Below are positions 21,063-31,366 of a stretch of DNA of 64,000 nucleotides, in pieces. Numbering within the stretch: position 1 is the stretch's first letter; each line of letters starts with the position of its first letter. The notes under the pieces were generated by a model, which did no database searches, had not been told where the DNA came from, and worked only from the letters and a program-made list of their open reading frames with translations. A program made the position numbers and the translations under genes. The stretch covers positions 1-64,000 of the forward strand of contig NZ_SLZU01000004.1 of NCBI RefSeq assembly GCF_004342065.1. The letters run 5' to 3'. Source of the DNA: Primorskyibacter sedentarius. Its GTDB lineage: Bacteria > Pseudomonadota > Alphaproteobacteria > Rhodobacterales > Rhodobacteraceae.

Positions 21063-22325
21063 ATGACAACTGAAGTCAAAGTACCCGACATCGGCGATTT
21101 TAACGATGTCCCCGTGGTCACCGTCCTGGTCAGCGTTGGCGATACAATCGCCCTCGAAGATCCGATCGTTGAACTGGAATCCGACAAGGCCACGATGGAG
21201 GTTCCGTCCTCTGCCGCGGGCGTCGTCAAGGAAATCAAGGTTGCCGAAGGCGACCGCGTGTCCGAAGGCGCCGTGATCCTGATCGTTGAAGGGGAAGGGG
21301 CTGCAGAGGCCCCGAAAGAGGCGCCTGCTGCGGCCCCGGCTGCCGCGCCCGCCGCCACAGCCCCAGCGGCTGCTCCGGCAGCGGCGCCCGCGCCGGTCAC
21401 GGATGCCGGATTTGGCAAGGTGCATGCCTCGCCATCGGTTCGTGCATTTGCCCGGAATGTCGAGGTCGACCTGACCAAGGTCAACGGATCCGGCCGCAAG
21501 GGACGCATCCTGCGCGAAGACGTGATGAAGGCGCTGAAATCCACGGTTGCACCTGTTGCTGCCGCTGCGGGTGGTGCTCAGGGTGGTATGGGTATCCCGC
21601 CGATCCCGGCTGTGGATTTCTCCAAATTTGGACCCATCGAAGAAGTGGAGATGTCCCGGATCAAAAAGATCTCGGGCCCTGCGCTGCACCGGTCCTGGCT
21701 GAACATCCCGCATGTGACCCATAATGACGAGGCCGACATCACCGAGCTGGACAAGTACCGCAAGGAGATGGACACGCAGGCCAAGGAAGAGGGCTACCGC
21801 GTCACGCTGCTGTCCTTTGTCATCAAGGCGAGCGTGTCGGCGCTGAAGCAGCATTGGGAATTCAACAGCTCGATCCATCCCGATGGGGACAAACTGATCA
21901 AGAAGGATTTCTACAATATCGGCTTCGCGGCGGATACGCCCAACGGCCTGATGGTTCCGGTGATCAAGGATGCGGATCGCAAGGGTCTTGTCGAGATCTC
22001 CAAAGAGCTGATGAGCCTGTCCAAAGCGGCCCGCGACGGCGAGCTGAAGTCCAAGGATATGCAGGGTGCCACCTTCACGATCTCGTCGCTTGGCGGTATC
22101 GGCGGGACATCCTTCACCCCCATCGTCAACGCACCCGAGGTGGCCATTCTGGGCCTGACACGGTCCAAGATGGCACCGGTCTGGAATGGCGAGGAGTTTG
22201 TGCCCCGCCTGATGCAGCCGCTGTCGCTGTCCTATGACCATCGTGCCGTCGATGGGGCCTTGGCTGCACGGTTCACCGTGACGCTCAAGACGCTGCTCGG
22301 CGATATGCGCAAGTTGATGTGGTAA
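21063..22325 (+). CDS. aceF: dihydrolipoamide acetyltransferase (E2 of pyruvate dehydrogenase)
   Basis: A 420-residue E2 with one N-terminal lipoyl domain (about 3-76, lipoylated Lys in ESDKATMEV), an Ala/Pro linker (about 80-115), a peripheral-subunit-binding domain (HASPSVRAFARNVEVDLTKVNGSGRKGRI) and a catalytic domain ending in YDHRAVDGA, the HxxxDG motif. It transfers acetyl groups to CoA and forms the core of the complex. E. coli AceF has three lipoyl domains; here there is one, with another on E3. Confidence 0.97.
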   Translation: MTTEVKVPDIGDFNDVPVVTVLVSVGDTIALEDPIVELESDKATMEVPSSAAGVVKEIKVAEGDRVSEGAVILIVEGEGAAEAPKEAPAAAPAAAPAATAPAAAPAAAPAPVTDAGFGKVHASPSVRAFARNVEVDLTKVNGSGRKGRILREDVMKALKSTVAPVAAAAGGAQGGMGIPPIPAVDFSKFGPIEEVEMSRIKKISGPALHRSWLNIPHVTHNDEADITELDKYRKEMDTQAKEEGYRVTLLSFVIKASVSALKQHWEFNSSIHPDGDKLIKKDFYNIGFAADTPNGLMVPVIKDADRKGLVEISKELMSLSKAARDGELKSKDMQGATFTISSLGGIGGTSFTPIVNAPEVAILGLTRSKMAPVWNGEEFVPRLMQPLSLSYDHRAVDGALAARFTVTLKTLLGDMRKLMW

Positions 22326-22337
22326 GGAGATCGCAAG

Positions 22338-24104
22338 ATGGACATTAAAGTTCCCGATATCGGCGATTTCACCGATGTGCCCGTCGTCACGGTTCTTGTC
22401 TCGGTTGGCGACACTGTCGCCGCCGAGGATCCGCTGATCGAGATAGAAAGCGACAAGGCCACGATGGAAGTGCCCAGCCCTGCGGCTGGGACCGTCAAGG
22501 AGATCAAGGTTTCCGAGGGCGACAAGGTCTCTGAGGGCACAGTGATCATGGTCTTCGAGGGTGCTGACGCCGCTGACGGCGCACAACCTGCCCCGGCCGA
22601 AGAGCCGGGGCCTGCCGCGCAAGGTGCCGGATCAAGTCCGGCACCGGCATCCGTGGCGGCAACCGGTACCGCCTCCGGTGCAGGCGACATCCATGCCGAG
22701 GTCGTCGTGCTTGGGTCCGGCCCTGGCGGCTACACCGCTGCGTTCCGGGCTGCCGACCTTGGCAAGAAGGTCGTCCTGATCGAGAAGTACCCCTCGCTGG
22801 GCGGCGTATGCCTGAACGTCGGGTGTATCCCGTCCAAGGCGCTGCTGCATGTCGCCAAGGTGATCACCGAGGCCGAAGAGATGGGCGCGCATGGTGTGTC
22901 GTTCACCAAGCCCAAGATCGATCTGGACGACTTGCGCAGCTTCAAGGACGGCGTTGTCGGTCAGCTGACCGGCGGGCTGAAAGGTCTGTCCAAAGGCCGC
23001 AAGGTGGAGGTCGTTCAGGGCTACGGTGTCTTCACCGGTCCGAACATGATTGAGGTCACGACGGATGACGGCGTGAAAACCGTCAGCTTTGATCAATGCA
23101 TCATCGCAGCCGGGTCAGAGCCCGTAAACCTGCCCTTCATCCCGCATGACGACGATCGGGTGATCGATTCCACCGGCGCGCTGGAGCTTAAGGACATCCC
23201 GAAGCGCATGCTCGTTCTTGGCGGCGGCATCATCGGTCTGGAAATGGCCTGTGTCTATGACGCGCTTGGCTCCAAGATCACCGTGGTCGAGTTGATGGAT
23301 CAAATCATCCCCGGCGCCGACAAGGACATCGTGAAGCCTTTGCACAAGCGTATCGAAGGCCGCTACGAGGCGATCAAGCTGAAGACCAAGGTCACGGCGG
23401 TCGAGGCCCAGAAGAAGGGTCTGAAAGTCACCTTCGAGGATGACAAGGGCGAGACCAGCACCGACACGTTCGACAAGATCCTGGTCGCTGTGGGTCGCAA
23501 ACCCAATGGCAAGCTGATCGATGCCGAAAAGGCCGGTGTGGCGGTGGACGAACGCGGCTTCATCGCCGTTGACGGCCAGCAACGCACAGGCGTGCCGCAT
23601 ATTTTTGCCATTGGCGACGTCGTGGGCCAGCCAATGCTGGCGCATAAAGCTGTGCATGAAGGCAAGGTCGCTGCAGAGGTGTGCGCCGGTCAGAACCGTC
23701 ACTTTGACGCCCGCCTGATCCCCTCGGTTGCCTATACCGACCCGGAGGTCGCTTGGGCCGGTGTTACCGAGACCGAGGCCAAGGCCAAAGGCATCAAGTA
23801 CGAAAAGGGCGTGTTCCCATGGGCCGCGTCGGGCAAGGCGCTGTCGAATGGCCGTTCCGAAGGCATGACCAAGCTCCTGTTTGATCCCGAAGACGACCGG
23901 ATCATTGGCGGGTTGATCGTCGGCACCAATGCGGGCGATCTGATTGCCGAGGTAGCGCTGGCCATCGAAATGGGCGCGGATGCGGTCGATCTGGGCCACA
24001 CCATTCACCCGCACCCGACCCTGTCGGAAACGGTGAACTTCGCGGCCGAGATGTTCGAAGGCACGATCACCGACCTGATGCCGCCGAAGAAGAAAAAGCA
24101 CTAG
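22338..24104 (+). CDS. lpdA: dihydrolipoyl dehydrogenase (E3) with N-terminal lipoyl domain
   Basis: A 588-residue flavoprotein. Residues about 1-76 form a lipoyl domain almost parallel to that of the upstream E2 ([25 protein letters not shown]), then an Ala/Pro linker to about 115. The E3 core follows: [17 protein letters not shown] (FAD), the redox disulfide [13 protein letters not shown], the NAD fold [17 protein letters not shown], and the active-site [11 protein letters not shown]. It reoxidises dihydrolipoamide with NAD+. It is the last gene of the operon and is followed by a terminator. Confidence 0.97.
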   Translation: MDIKVPDIGDFTDVPVVTVLVSVGDTVAAEDPLIEIESDKATMEVPSPAAGTVKEIKVSEGDKVSEGTVIMVFEGADAADGAQPAPAEEPGPAAQGAGSSPAPASVAATGTASGAGDIHAEVVVLGSGPGGYTAAFRAADLGKKVVLIEKYPSLGGVCLNVGCIPSKALLHVAKVITEAEEMGAHGVSFTKPKIDLDDLRSFKDGVVGQLTGGLKGLSKGRKVEVVQGYGVFTGPNMIEVTTDDGVKTVSFDQCIIAAGSEPVNLPFIPHDDDRVIDSTGALELKDIPKRMLVLGGGIIGLEMACVYDALGSKITVVELMDQIIPGADKDIVKPLHKRIEGRYEAIKLKTKVTAVEAQKKGLKVTFEDDKGETSTDTFDKILVAVGRKPNGKLIDAEKAGVAVDERGFIAVDGQQRTGVPHIFAIGDVVGQPMLAHKAVHEGKVAAEVCAGQNRHFDARLIPSVAYTDPEVAWAGVTETEAKAKGIKYEKGVFPWAASGKALSNGRSEGMTKLLFDPEDDRIIGGLIVGTNAGDLIAEVALAIEMGADAVDLGHTIHPHPTLSETVNFAAEMFEGTITDLMPPKKKKH

Positions 24105-24137
24105 TCCGCGGGCCGTAAGGTCTTTGGCTAAACGAAG

Positions 24138-24166
24138 GGACCGGGAAACTCCCGGTCCTTTTTCGT
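24138..24166 (+). terminator. intrinsic terminator after lpdA
   Basis: An 8-base stem GGACCGGG/CCCGGTCC with loop AAACT is followed by a TTTTTCGTTT run. It ends the aceE-aceF-lpdA operon. Confidence 0.9.
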
Positions 24167-24183
24167 TTCGCCGTGGGCGGGCG

Positions 24184-24942
24184 CTATTGCCGCGCGAAGA
24201 AAACAACGGTCATGATCAGCCCGACCATGACAATCCCCGCGCGCAGCAGAGCCTTGTTCTTTATGCGCTGCGCCGCCCAGCCGCCGAAAAACCCGCCCGC
24301 CATGGCTGCCACCGCCATCACCATCGCCTGCGGCCACCAGATCAGCCCTCCAAGTGCTAGGACCGCTGCCGAGATCACCGAAATGACCGCAGACATCAGG
24401 TTTTTCAGCCCGTTCATCCCGTCAAGATTGGTGAAGCCGACCAATCCCATCGTGGCGAGCAGAATGATCCCGAGGCCGCCGTTGAAATAGCCCCCATAGG
24501 TGCAGACGATGCCAAAGGCGAAAACGGACAGCGCCGCGCCCGCCTCCCCGACGCCCGCGTGTTGCAGACGCCTCACCAGCCAGGGACCGAGCGCGAAAAG
24601 GACCGTTGCGACAAGCAGCAGCCATGGCACGAGACCGGAGAACAGCTTTGACGGGGTGATCAGCAAAAGGATGGCCCCTGCCAATCCGCCGGCAAGCGCG
24701 ATCAGTAATACGTTTCGCAGCCTCAATGCGCCTTCCTGCGCGATACTGCTGCGGAAGGCATATGCGCTGGCAAAATAGCCGGGGAGGGCCGCAACCGTGG
24801 CGGTTGCATTGGCTGCGATCGGGGGAACACCGGTGAAGATGAGCGCGGGAAAAGTCAGGAACGTACCGCCGCCCGCAACGGCATTCAGAACACCCGCCGC
24901 GAAACCGCTGGCCAGCAATAGAAAGATCGTATCGAAACTCAT
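24184..24942 (-). CDS. TauE/SafE (TSUP) family sulfite/organic-anion permease
   Basis: A 252-residue integral membrane protein with about eight predicted helices. It carries the TSUP signature near the start of the first repeat (GFAAGVLNAVAGGGTFLTFPAL) and a second repeat (GLVGFTNLDGMNGLKNLMS). Members export sulfite, sulfoacetate or related anions, or import sulfur compounds; the substrate cannot be read from sequence. The start MSFDTIFL was chosen over an ATG nine codons earlier that adds no membrane sequence. It is convergent with lpdA and divergent from radC. Confidence 0.9.
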   Translation of the reverse strand: MSFDTIFLLLASGFAAGVLNAVAGGGTFLTFPALIFTGVPPIAANATATVAALPGYFASAYAFRSSIAQEGALRLRNVLLIALAGGLAGAILLLITPSKLFSGLVPWLLLVATVLFALGPWLVRRLQHAGVGEAGAALSVFAFGIVCTYGGYFNGGLGIILLATMGLVGFTNLDGMNGLKNLMSAVISVISAAVLALGGLIWWPQAMVMAVAAMAGGFFGGWAAQRIKNKALLRAGIVMVGLIMTVVFFARQ

Positions 24943-25063
24943 GAATGCTGCCCCGGCCTGCGTCTGCAAGCTCTAGCGCGGCATGGCTGCGAAGGGCAAG
25001 CGCACCGATGGTCTGCGTCAGGCGTTAACGCTTTCCTTACCGTCCCTTCGACATTCTTTCCCC

Positions 25064-25828
25064 ATGAGTCGCAGTCAGAATTTCTCCGAACCGCCCTTGC
25101 CGATCTTCCTTGCGGACGAGGCTGAACCGGTGCCGGTCCGCGCGGGCGGCAAGGTGCCGTCCTACATGGCGGACCATCGCAAACGGCTGCGCGAACGCTT
25201 CATGGCGGGCGGCGCAGACGCGATGCCGGATTACGAATTGCTGGAGCTGCTCTTGTTCCGGGCGATCCCCAGACAGGATGTCAAACCGCTGGCCCGATTG
25301 CTGATCGAGACCTTTGGCGATTTCAACCGTGTCGTCTCTGCCCCGGTCACCCGATTGGAAGAGGTCAGGGGCGTTGGCCCCGCCGTCATACAGGAACTCA
25401 AGATCGTGGAGGCCGCAGCGCACCGTCTTTCCCGCGCAAAAGTCATCCAAAGGCAGGTCGTCTCTAGCTGGGATGCCTTGCTGGATTACTGCCACACCAC
25501 GATGGCCCATCGCGAGACAGAGCAGTTTCGCGTTCTGTTTCTGGATCGCAAGAACGTGCTGGTCGCTGACGAGGCGCAGGCCCAAGGCACGGTTGATCAT
25601 GTCCCCGTCTATCCCAGAGAGGTCGTGAAACGGGCGTTGGAGCTGAATGCAAGCGCGCTGATCCTTGTCCACAACCACCCGTCCGGTGATCCGACCCCCT
25701 CGCAATCCGACATCGACATGACGCGGCAGATCCAGACAGCGGCAGAGGCGTTGGGCCTGACCCTGCACGACCACCTGATCGTCGGAAAGTCGCGTGAGCT
25801 AAGCTTCCGGGCCGAGGGCTTGCTCTGA
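25064..25828 (+). CDS. radC: RadC/JAB-domain family protein (DUF2466)
   Basis: A 254-residue protein with an N-terminal helix-hairpin-helix-like UPF0758 region (MPDYELLELLLFRAIPRQDVKPLARLL, VRGVGPAVIQELK) and a C-terminal MPN/JAB fold with the zinc motif HNHPSGDPTPSQSD. Despite the name, a role in recombination repair is not established; it is probably a metalloprotease-like or DNA-associated protein. The start at MSRSQNFSE follows a polypyrimidine stretch, and the earlier in-frame ATG at 24983 is less likely because it overlaps the divergent promoter region. Confidence 0.9.
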   Translation: MSRSQNFSEPPLPIFLADEAEPVPVRAGGKVPSYMADHRKRLRERFMAGGADAMPDYELLELLLFRAIPRQDVKPLARLLIETFGDFNRVVSAPVTRLEEVRGVGPAVIQELKIVEAAAHRLSRAKVIQRQVVSSWDALLDYCHTTMAHRETEQFRVLFLDRKNVLVADEAQAQGTVDHVPVYPREVVKRALELNASALILVHNHPSGDPTPSQSDIDMTRQIQTAAEALGLTLHDHLIVGKSRELSFRAEGLL

Positions 25829-25886
25829 GCATTGCTCCGCCAGATGCCACCCCGTGACGCGCATTAGGCGGCAGGACGGTTGCCTG

Positions 25887-27443
25887 TCATTGAAGCCAGA
25901 CCTCAACCCTGCGGTTCACCTGACGCCCCCAGCTTGTATCGTCACAGGCCATTGGCATGGCTTCGCCATAGGCGTCGGTTTCGATCTCGATACTGTCCAT
26001 CCGCGCGGTTTTGGCGGCTGACAGGACGGCATCGCGCACAACCAACGCGCGGCGGGCAGCGATAGTCAGGTTGGTGTCGGCCGGGCCCTGACCGTCGCTG
26101 AAGCCTACAAAGACCAGCTTCCTGTTGTCATAGCGACCTGCCTCCAACGCCCGCGCCAGTTGTTGCACGTTAGAGCGGGACTGCGCATCCAGACCGGCAG
26201 AGCCGGGCTCGAAACGGAAAGAGGTGGTCAGCCGCCGCATTCCGCTCAGGCTTTGCGTCATCTCGCGCAGCCCGTCCAGCCCACCCACATCCCCGGCCAC
26301 GCGGATAGCGTTCACGAAGCGGTCACCTTGCAGACTCACCGGGATTTCCTCGGGCGCCTGATCGACATAGCCGGTCCGGCGGATGACGATCTGGGCCGTC
26401 TGGCTGCGTGTGAAGGTCAGGAAATCGCGTGCCAGTTCCGGCAGGCGACGGGCGGGGAGGTATAAAAACAGCGGCGTTGTGAGCGGATAGTCCTCGGTCT
26501 TTACGCCGCGGCGTGTGGCGCTCTGCGAAAACCCGCATGTACCGATCAGTGTCAGGGCGCGGGTTGTCCCAAGGTCCGAAAAGCTGGCGATGCCCAGCCC
26601 GTGCGGATCGCCCGACACGGCCTGAGTGACGTCCCGGTTGGTGGGATGCCTGCTGATGGCCTGCGTGAATTTGAGGTTGGCGGGCCGCAGCAACCTGTCC
26701 TCTATGGATTGGCTAAGCCCGGTCTGCCCTTCTGGCAGGTATATGTTGATCGGCGCGTCCAGCCCCCCGAAGGCCTGCCAATTGTCGATCTTGCCGGACA
26801 GTACCTGCGCAAGACCCGCAAGACTGATCGCCTTCACCGGGTTTCTGGCCGCGACCACGGGCAAAAGCGCGTCCAGCGCCAGAACGCGGCTGCGGTTCAC
26901 TCCGCGCAGGCGGCCCAACCCAGCCTCACGGGCGAGTTTCGCCTCGGAGGAGCGGACCTCGCGCAGCGCCATGGCAATATCGGCCTCGTCCGCCAGCAAG
27001 TCGGCAAAGCCTTCATCGGTCGTGGTCACGCGGAAACGGAACAGGCCAAGGTCGCGGCCGTCCTTGTTGGCGATGCGGTAGGTGAAGTGGCTGTCGTCCA
27101 GCGTTTCGCGGGTAGCCCGGAGGTCATTGCGCAGCGCGAAGGCCTCGATCAGGGCGGGCATCAGCACGCCGCCCAGAGCCGCAGAGCCGGAAATCTGCAC
27201 ATCCGCCACGTAAGTCTCTGGATCCTGACAGCCGTCGCCGACGCAGACCAGACGCGTCCCATCGACAGTCAGCTCGCCATAATCGGTGGACAGGCGGTAT
27301 AAGGCGCCGTCGAATCCCAGAACAGTCCCGGAAATCGAGAGATTTCCGTCCGGCGTGGTCAGGGTAACTTCCTGCGCAGACAGGACACTTGCCTTAGCCA
27401 CAATGAAAAATGCGGCGATCATCGCCGCACGCATCAATCCCAT
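25887..27443 (-). CDS. phosphate-binding-like periplasmic protein fused to an OmpA-like peptidoglycan-binding domain
   Basis: A 518-residue exported protein. It has a signal peptide (MGLMRAAMIAAFFIVAKASVL) and a short beta segment with a likely Cys pair (LVCVGDGCQD). A PstS-like substrate-binding domain follows (about 80-370; ISGSAALGGVLMPALIEAF, VLSGKIDNWQAFGG), and then an OmpA C-terminal domain (about 403-518) with VFVGFSDGQGPADTNLTIAARRA. The OmpA module normally holds peptidoglycan, so the binding domain would be wall-anchored in the periplasm. Similar hybrids exist in Rhodobacterales, but their ligand is unknown to me. A larger frame upstream is only the shadow of secA. Confidence 0.85.
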   Translation of the reverse strand: MGLMRAAMIAAFFIVAKASVLSAQEVTLTTPDGNLSISGTVLGFDGALYRLSTDYGELTVDGTRLVCVGDGCQDPETYVADVQISGSAALGGVLMPALIEAFALRNDLRATRETLDDSHFTYRIANKDGRDLGLFRFRVTTTDEGFADLLADEADIAMALREVRSSEAKLAREAGLGRLRGVNRSRVLALDALLPVVAARNPVKAISLAGLAQVLSGKIDNWQAFGGLDAPINIYLPEGQTGLSQSIEDRLLRPANLKFTQAISRHPTNRDVTQAVSGDPHGLGIASFSDLGTTRALTLIGTCGFSQSATRRGVKTEDYPLTTPLFLYLPARRLPELARDFLTFTRSQTAQIVIRRTGYVDQAPEEIPVSLQGDRFVNAIRVAGDVGGLDGLREMTQSLSGMRRLTTSFRFEPGSAGLDAQSRSNVQQLARALEAGRYDNRKLVFVGFSDGQGPADTNLTIAARRALVVRDAVLSAAKTARMDSIEIETDAYGEAMPMACDDTSWGRQVNRRVEVWLQ

Positions 27444-27589
27444 GTCGGTTCCCGGTTCGCGTTCTGTCAGTTGGCGGCAAGTGTCGGGCTTTCGCCACAG
27501 CTTTTCAACCACGGACTGCAGCAGGCGAGGCGCGTGTTGTGCGTTATCCCCAAACGGCCGGAGAATGCCAGCGCCTCGCCTGTCGCAAG

Positions 27590-30334
27590 TCAGGTCAGCT
27601 TGCCGTGGCAGTGCTTGAACTTCTTGCCGGACCCGCAAGGGCAGGGATCGTTGCGGCCCGGATTGCCCCAGGTTTCGGGGTTTGCCTCGTCGAAACCCTC
27701 TGCAGCGGTCCCTGCGGCCGTCGCGACTGCGGCGCCGGATGCCGGGGCGCTGTCGGGTGTCGGGGCCGGGGGCGCGGCGGCGGCTTCGGCCTGCCGTTGC
27801 AGCATCGCCTGCTGAGCGGCAATCTGCTGTGCCATGGCCTTTTGCTCTTCTTCGCTCATCGGGCGGATCTGCCCAAGCTTCTGAGTCACTTCGGCACGAA
27901 GGCTGTCCAGCATGGTTTCGAAAAGCTGGAAGGCTTCGGTCTTGTATTCGTTCAGCGGATCGCGCTGGGCATAGCCACGGAACCCAACGACAGAGCGGAG
28001 ATGTTCCAGCGTCAGAAGATGCTCGCGCCACTTGCCGTCGATGGTCTGAAGCAGGATCTGTTTCTCAATCTGGCGCATGGTCGCTTCGCCGAAGGCCTCA
28101 AGCTTCTTGGCCATGCTCTTTTCCGCGGCCTCTTCCAGACGCTCGCGGATTACCTCGTCGTCAACACCTTCCTCTTCGCCCCAGGCAATGACCGGTTCGT
28201 CGATATTGAGGTGTTCGATCACCGCCGCATATAGCCCCTGCATGTCCCACTGGTCCGCATAGGTCTTTGGCGGGATGTATTGGGTCACCAGATCATCGAT
28301 CACCTGCTCGCGCATGTCCTGCGTGATTTCCGACAGATCCTCGGTTTCCATGATCTCGCGGCGCTGGCTGAAGATCACCTTGCGCTGGTCGTTCATTACG
28401 TCATCGAACTTCAGCAACTGCTTGCGGATGTCGAAGTTGCGTCCCTCGACCTTGGCCTGCGCACGTTCCAGCGATTTGTTGACCCAAGGATGCACAATCG
28501 CCTCGCCTTCCTTCATGCCAAGCGACGACAGCACCTTGTCCAGACGCTCTGACCCGAAGATCCGCATCAGGTCGTCTTCGAGCGACAGGAAGAAGGAAGA
28601 GCGGCCCGGATCACCCTGACGGCCCGACCGGCCGCGCAGCTGGTTGTCGATCCGGCGGCTTTCGTGGCGCTCTGTCGCGAGAACGAACAAGCCGCCCGCG
28701 TCCTTCACCGCCTGTTCGTCGGCGGCATGCCCTGCTTCGATCCGGCTGCGGATTTCGTCCGGGTTAGCCTCCGGGTCTGCTGCGAGCGCCTCCATCACCT
28801 TGAATTCGACATTGCCGCCAAGTTTGATGTCCGTCCCACGGCCCGCCATGTTCGTCGCGATGGTAATCGCGCCTAGCTTGCCCGCGTCGGCGACGATCTG
28901 CGCTTCCTGTTCGTGCTGACGCGCGTTCAGAACGTTGTGCTTCAGCCCGGCAGTTGTCAGCAGTTGCGACAGCATTTCCGACTTCTCGATAGAGGTCGTG
29001 CCCACCAGCACCGGCTGGCCCTTTTCATGTGCCAGCTTGATCTCTTCAACGATGGCATCATATTTTTCGCGCGCCGTGCGGTAGACCTTGTCGTCATCGT
29101 CGATCCGCGCGATTTCACGGTTGGTCGGAACCTCGACCACGCCCAGACCGTAGATTTCGGAAAATTCCTCGGCTTCGGTGGTGGCCGTCCCGGTCATGCC
29201 GGCAAGCTTGTCATAAAGGCGGAAGTAGTTCTGGAAGGTCACGCTGGCGAGCGTCACGTTCTCGGGCTGGATCTTGCAGTCTTCCTTGGCCTCGATGGCC
29301 TGGTGCAAGCCTTCGGACAGGCGACGCCCGGCCATCATGCGGCCGGTGAATTCGTCAATCAGGACCACGTTGCCGTCGCGGACGATATAGTCCTTGTCCT
29401 TCTGGAACAGCTTATGCGCGCGCAGACCCTGGTTCACATGGTGAACAATTGTCGTGCTCTCGGGGTCGTAAAGCGATTGCCCCTCGGGCAGAATTCCGCG
29501 GGCGAGCAGATGCTTTTCCAGAAACTCGTTGCCTTCGTCGGTGAAGGTCACGTTCCGCGTCTTTTCGTCGATCGTATAGTGTTCGTCCGTCAGATCGGGG
29601 ATCAAACGGTCGATGCTGACATACAGCTCGGACCGATCCTGCGCCGGGCCCGAAATGATCAGAGGCGTCCGCGCTTCGTCGATCAGGATGCTGTCCACTT
29701 CGTCGACGATGGCGAAATAGTGGTCGCGCTGGCTCATCTGGCTCAGCTCTGACTTCATGTTGTCGCGCAGATAGTCAAAGCCTAGCTCGTTGTTCGTCGC
29801 GTAGGTGATGTCGCAGGCATAGGCTGCGCGCTTCTCTTCCTCGGGCTGCTGGGGGTAGACGACACCGGTCGTCATGCCTAGTGCGGCATAAACCTTGCTC
29901 ATCCACTCGGCATCCCGACGGGCGAGGTAGTCGTTGACGGTAACGATATGCACGCCCCTGCCGGTGAGTGCGTTCAGATAGGCCGGGAAGGTCGCGACAA
30001 GCGTCTTGCCCTCACCGGTCTTCATTTCGGAAATATTGCCCTGATGCATGAAGATGCCGCCCATCAGCTGCACATCAAAGGCGCGCAGGCCCAAAGCGCG
30101 CTTGGCGCCTTCACGGCAGTTGGCGAAGGCTTCTGGCAGCAGATCATCCAGCTTGGCGCCGTCGGCCAGCCGCTTGCGCAGCTCCTCGGTCTTCTCGATC
30201 AGCCCCTCGTCGGACAGTTTCTCGAATTCCGGCTCCAAGGCATTGACCTTTTCGACCAGCGGTCGGGTCGCCTTTATCTGGCGGTCATTCGGGGTTCCGA
30301 ATACCTTCCGCGCGAGTTTTCCGATTCCCAGCAT
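27590..30334 (-). CDS. secA: preprotein translocase ATPase SecA
   Basis: A 914-residue SecA. Visible features are [20 protein letters not shown] (Walker A), [20 protein letters not shown] (DEAD-type Walker B), the preprotein-binding and scaffold regions, [16 protein letters not shown] (motif VI) and a C-terminal linker rich in Ala/Pro. It ends in the zinc/SecB-binding tail [17 protein letters not shown]. It drives Sec-dependent export through SecYEG. The start is [13 protein letters not shown]; the frame stays open 277 codons further upstream but overlaps the divergent isomerase gene. Confidence 0.97.
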   Translation of the reverse strand: MLGIGKLARKVFGTPNDRQIKATRPLVEKVNALEPEFEKLSDEGLIEKTEELRKRLADGAKLDDLLPEAFANCREGAKRALGLRAFDVQLMGGIFMHQGNISEMKTGEGKTLVATFPAYLNALTGRGVHIVTVNDYLARRDAEWMSKVYAALGMTTGVVYPQQPEEEKRAAYACDITYATNNELGFDYLRDNMKSELSQMSQRDHYFAIVDEVDSILIDEARTPLIISGPAQDRSELYVSIDRLIPDLTDEHYTIDEKTRNVTFTDEGNEFLEKHLLARGILPEGQSLYDPESTTIVHHVNQGLRAHKLFQKDKDYIVRDGNVVLIDEFTGRMMAGRRLSEGLHQAIEAKEDCKIQPENVTLASVTFQNYFRLYDKLAGMTGTATTEAEEFSEIYGLGVVEVPTNREIARIDDDDKVYRTAREKYDAIVEEIKLAHEKGQPVLVGTTSIEKSEMLSQLLTTAGLKHNVLNARQHEQEAQIVADAGKLGAITIATNMAGRGTDIKLGGNVEFKVMEALAADPEANPDEIRSRIEAGHAADEQAVKDAGGLFVLATERHESRRIDNQLRGRSGRQGDPGRSSFFLSLEDDLMRIFGSERLDKVLSSLGMKEGEAIVHPWVNKSLERAQAKVEGRNFDIRKQLLKFDDVMNDQRKVIFSQRREIMETEDLSEITQDMREQVIDDLVTQYIPPKTYADQWDMQGLYAAVIEHLNIDEPVIAWGEEEGVDDEVIRERLEEAAEKSMAKKLEAFGEATMRQIEKQILLQTIDGKWREHLLTLEHLRSVVGFRGYAQRDPLNEYKTEAFQLFETMLDSLRAEVTQKLGQIRPMSEEEQKAMAQQIAAQQAMLQRQAEAAAAPPAPTPDSAPASGAAVATAAGTAAEGFDEANPETWGNPGRNDPCPCGSGKKFKHCHGKLT

Positions 30335-30511
30335 GGTCTCTCCGTCGCTTTCTGACGCCATCGTGTGTGGCATCCTGCTTGCCCGCCCCGCGTACACCCC
30401 ATATGAGTCGGGTGAATGACCGGCCCGGCAAAGGCCCTTCGGCGATGTAAGGGTCGGTCGGAAAAGTGTCAACGCCGCCCAAGGGCGCATCCGCCCAAGA
30501 AGGACGAAACA

Positions 30512-31363
30512 ATGCCAAAACACCTCCTTAAACTGTCGACAATCGCGCTGCTCTGCACAACGGCGCTTCCGGTGCAGGCCCTTGACGCCCCCACCGCCGA
30601 TACGGTTGTTGCCACTGTGGACGGCACCGAGATCACGCTTGGTCACATGATCATGGTGCGTGCCGGACTGCCCGAGCAGTACCAGCAGGTGCCTGCCGAA
30701 GTGTTGTTCGACGGCATCCTTGAGCAGTTGGTCCAGCAAGCGGCTCTGGCGCAGTCCGAAGGGGCCGAAGAAAGCCGGCGGGTGAAGATCGCGCTCGACA
30801 ATGAGCGCCGCACCCTGTTGGCGAGCGAAGCCATCGAGCAGGTCGCCACCGCAGCGGTCAGCGAAGAGGCGTTGCAGTCGGCTTACGACGCGAAATACGC
30901 CAGTGCAGAGCTGGGACAGGAATACAACGCCTCGCATATCCTTGTCGCGACCGAAGAAGAGGCCGCGGCCATTGCCGAAGAGCTCGACGGCGGTGCCGAT
31001 TTCGCGGAGCTTGCACGCGAGAAATCGACTGGCCCTTCCGGTCCCAACGGGGGCGAGCTTGGCTGGTTCAGCGCGGGCATGATGGTGGCACCCTTCCAGG
31101 AGGCCGTCGAAACCCTCGAAGCAGGCACGATCTCTGGCCCGGTCCAGACCGATTTCGGCTGGCATGTCATCAAGCTGAACGAGACACGCGCCCTGGCGGC
31201 GCCTGAACTGGATGCCGTTCGCGATGAGCTGACCGGAGAGGTTCAGCGCGCCGCCGTAGAGGCGAAGATCACCGAACTGGTCGAGGCCTCCGAGGTCGAA
31301 AAGGTCTCCAAGGAAGAGATCGACGTCAACGCGCTGAACGATCTCAGCCTGCTCGAGGACTGA
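30512..31363 (+). CDS. parvulin-type peptidylprolyl cis-trans isomerase, exported
   Basis: A 283-residue PpiC/SurA-like chaperone. A signal peptide ([19 protein letters not shown]) precedes an N-terminal helical domain (about 30-130) and a parvulin domain with [34 protein letters not shown] and [10 protein letters not shown]. It likely assists folding of exported proteins in the periplasm. It is divergent from secA, a sensible pairing of export and folding functions. The start at 30512 follows an AAGAAGG ribosome-binding site; an upstream frame extension lacks one. argJ begins 3 bases after its stop. Confidence 0.92.
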   Translation: MPKHLLKLSTIALLCTTALPVQALDAPTADTVVATVDGTEITLGHMIMVRAGLPEQYQQVPAEVLFDGILEQLVQQAALAQSEGAEESRRVKIALDNERRTLLASEAIEQVATAAVSEEALQSAYDAKYASAELGQEYNASHILVATEEEAAAIAEELDGGADFAELAREKSTGPSGPNGGELGWFSAGMMVAPFQEAVETLEAGTISGPVQTDFGWHVIKLNETRALAAPELDAVRDELTGEVQRAAVEAKITELVEASEVEKVSKEEIDVNALNDLSLLED

Positions 31364-31366
31364 TCC

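Noticed and set aside
19446-22622. 1058-codon open frame on the minus strand opposite aceE and aceF
   Set aside because: It is the antisense shadow of high-GC, strongly biased coding sequence. It has no recognisable domain, its composition is rich in His/Arg/Gly, and the plus-strand genes are certain.
30335-31165. 277-codon N-terminal extension of secA
   Set aside because: It overlaps the divergent isomerase gene, and the SecA start [13 protein letters not shown] is conserved.
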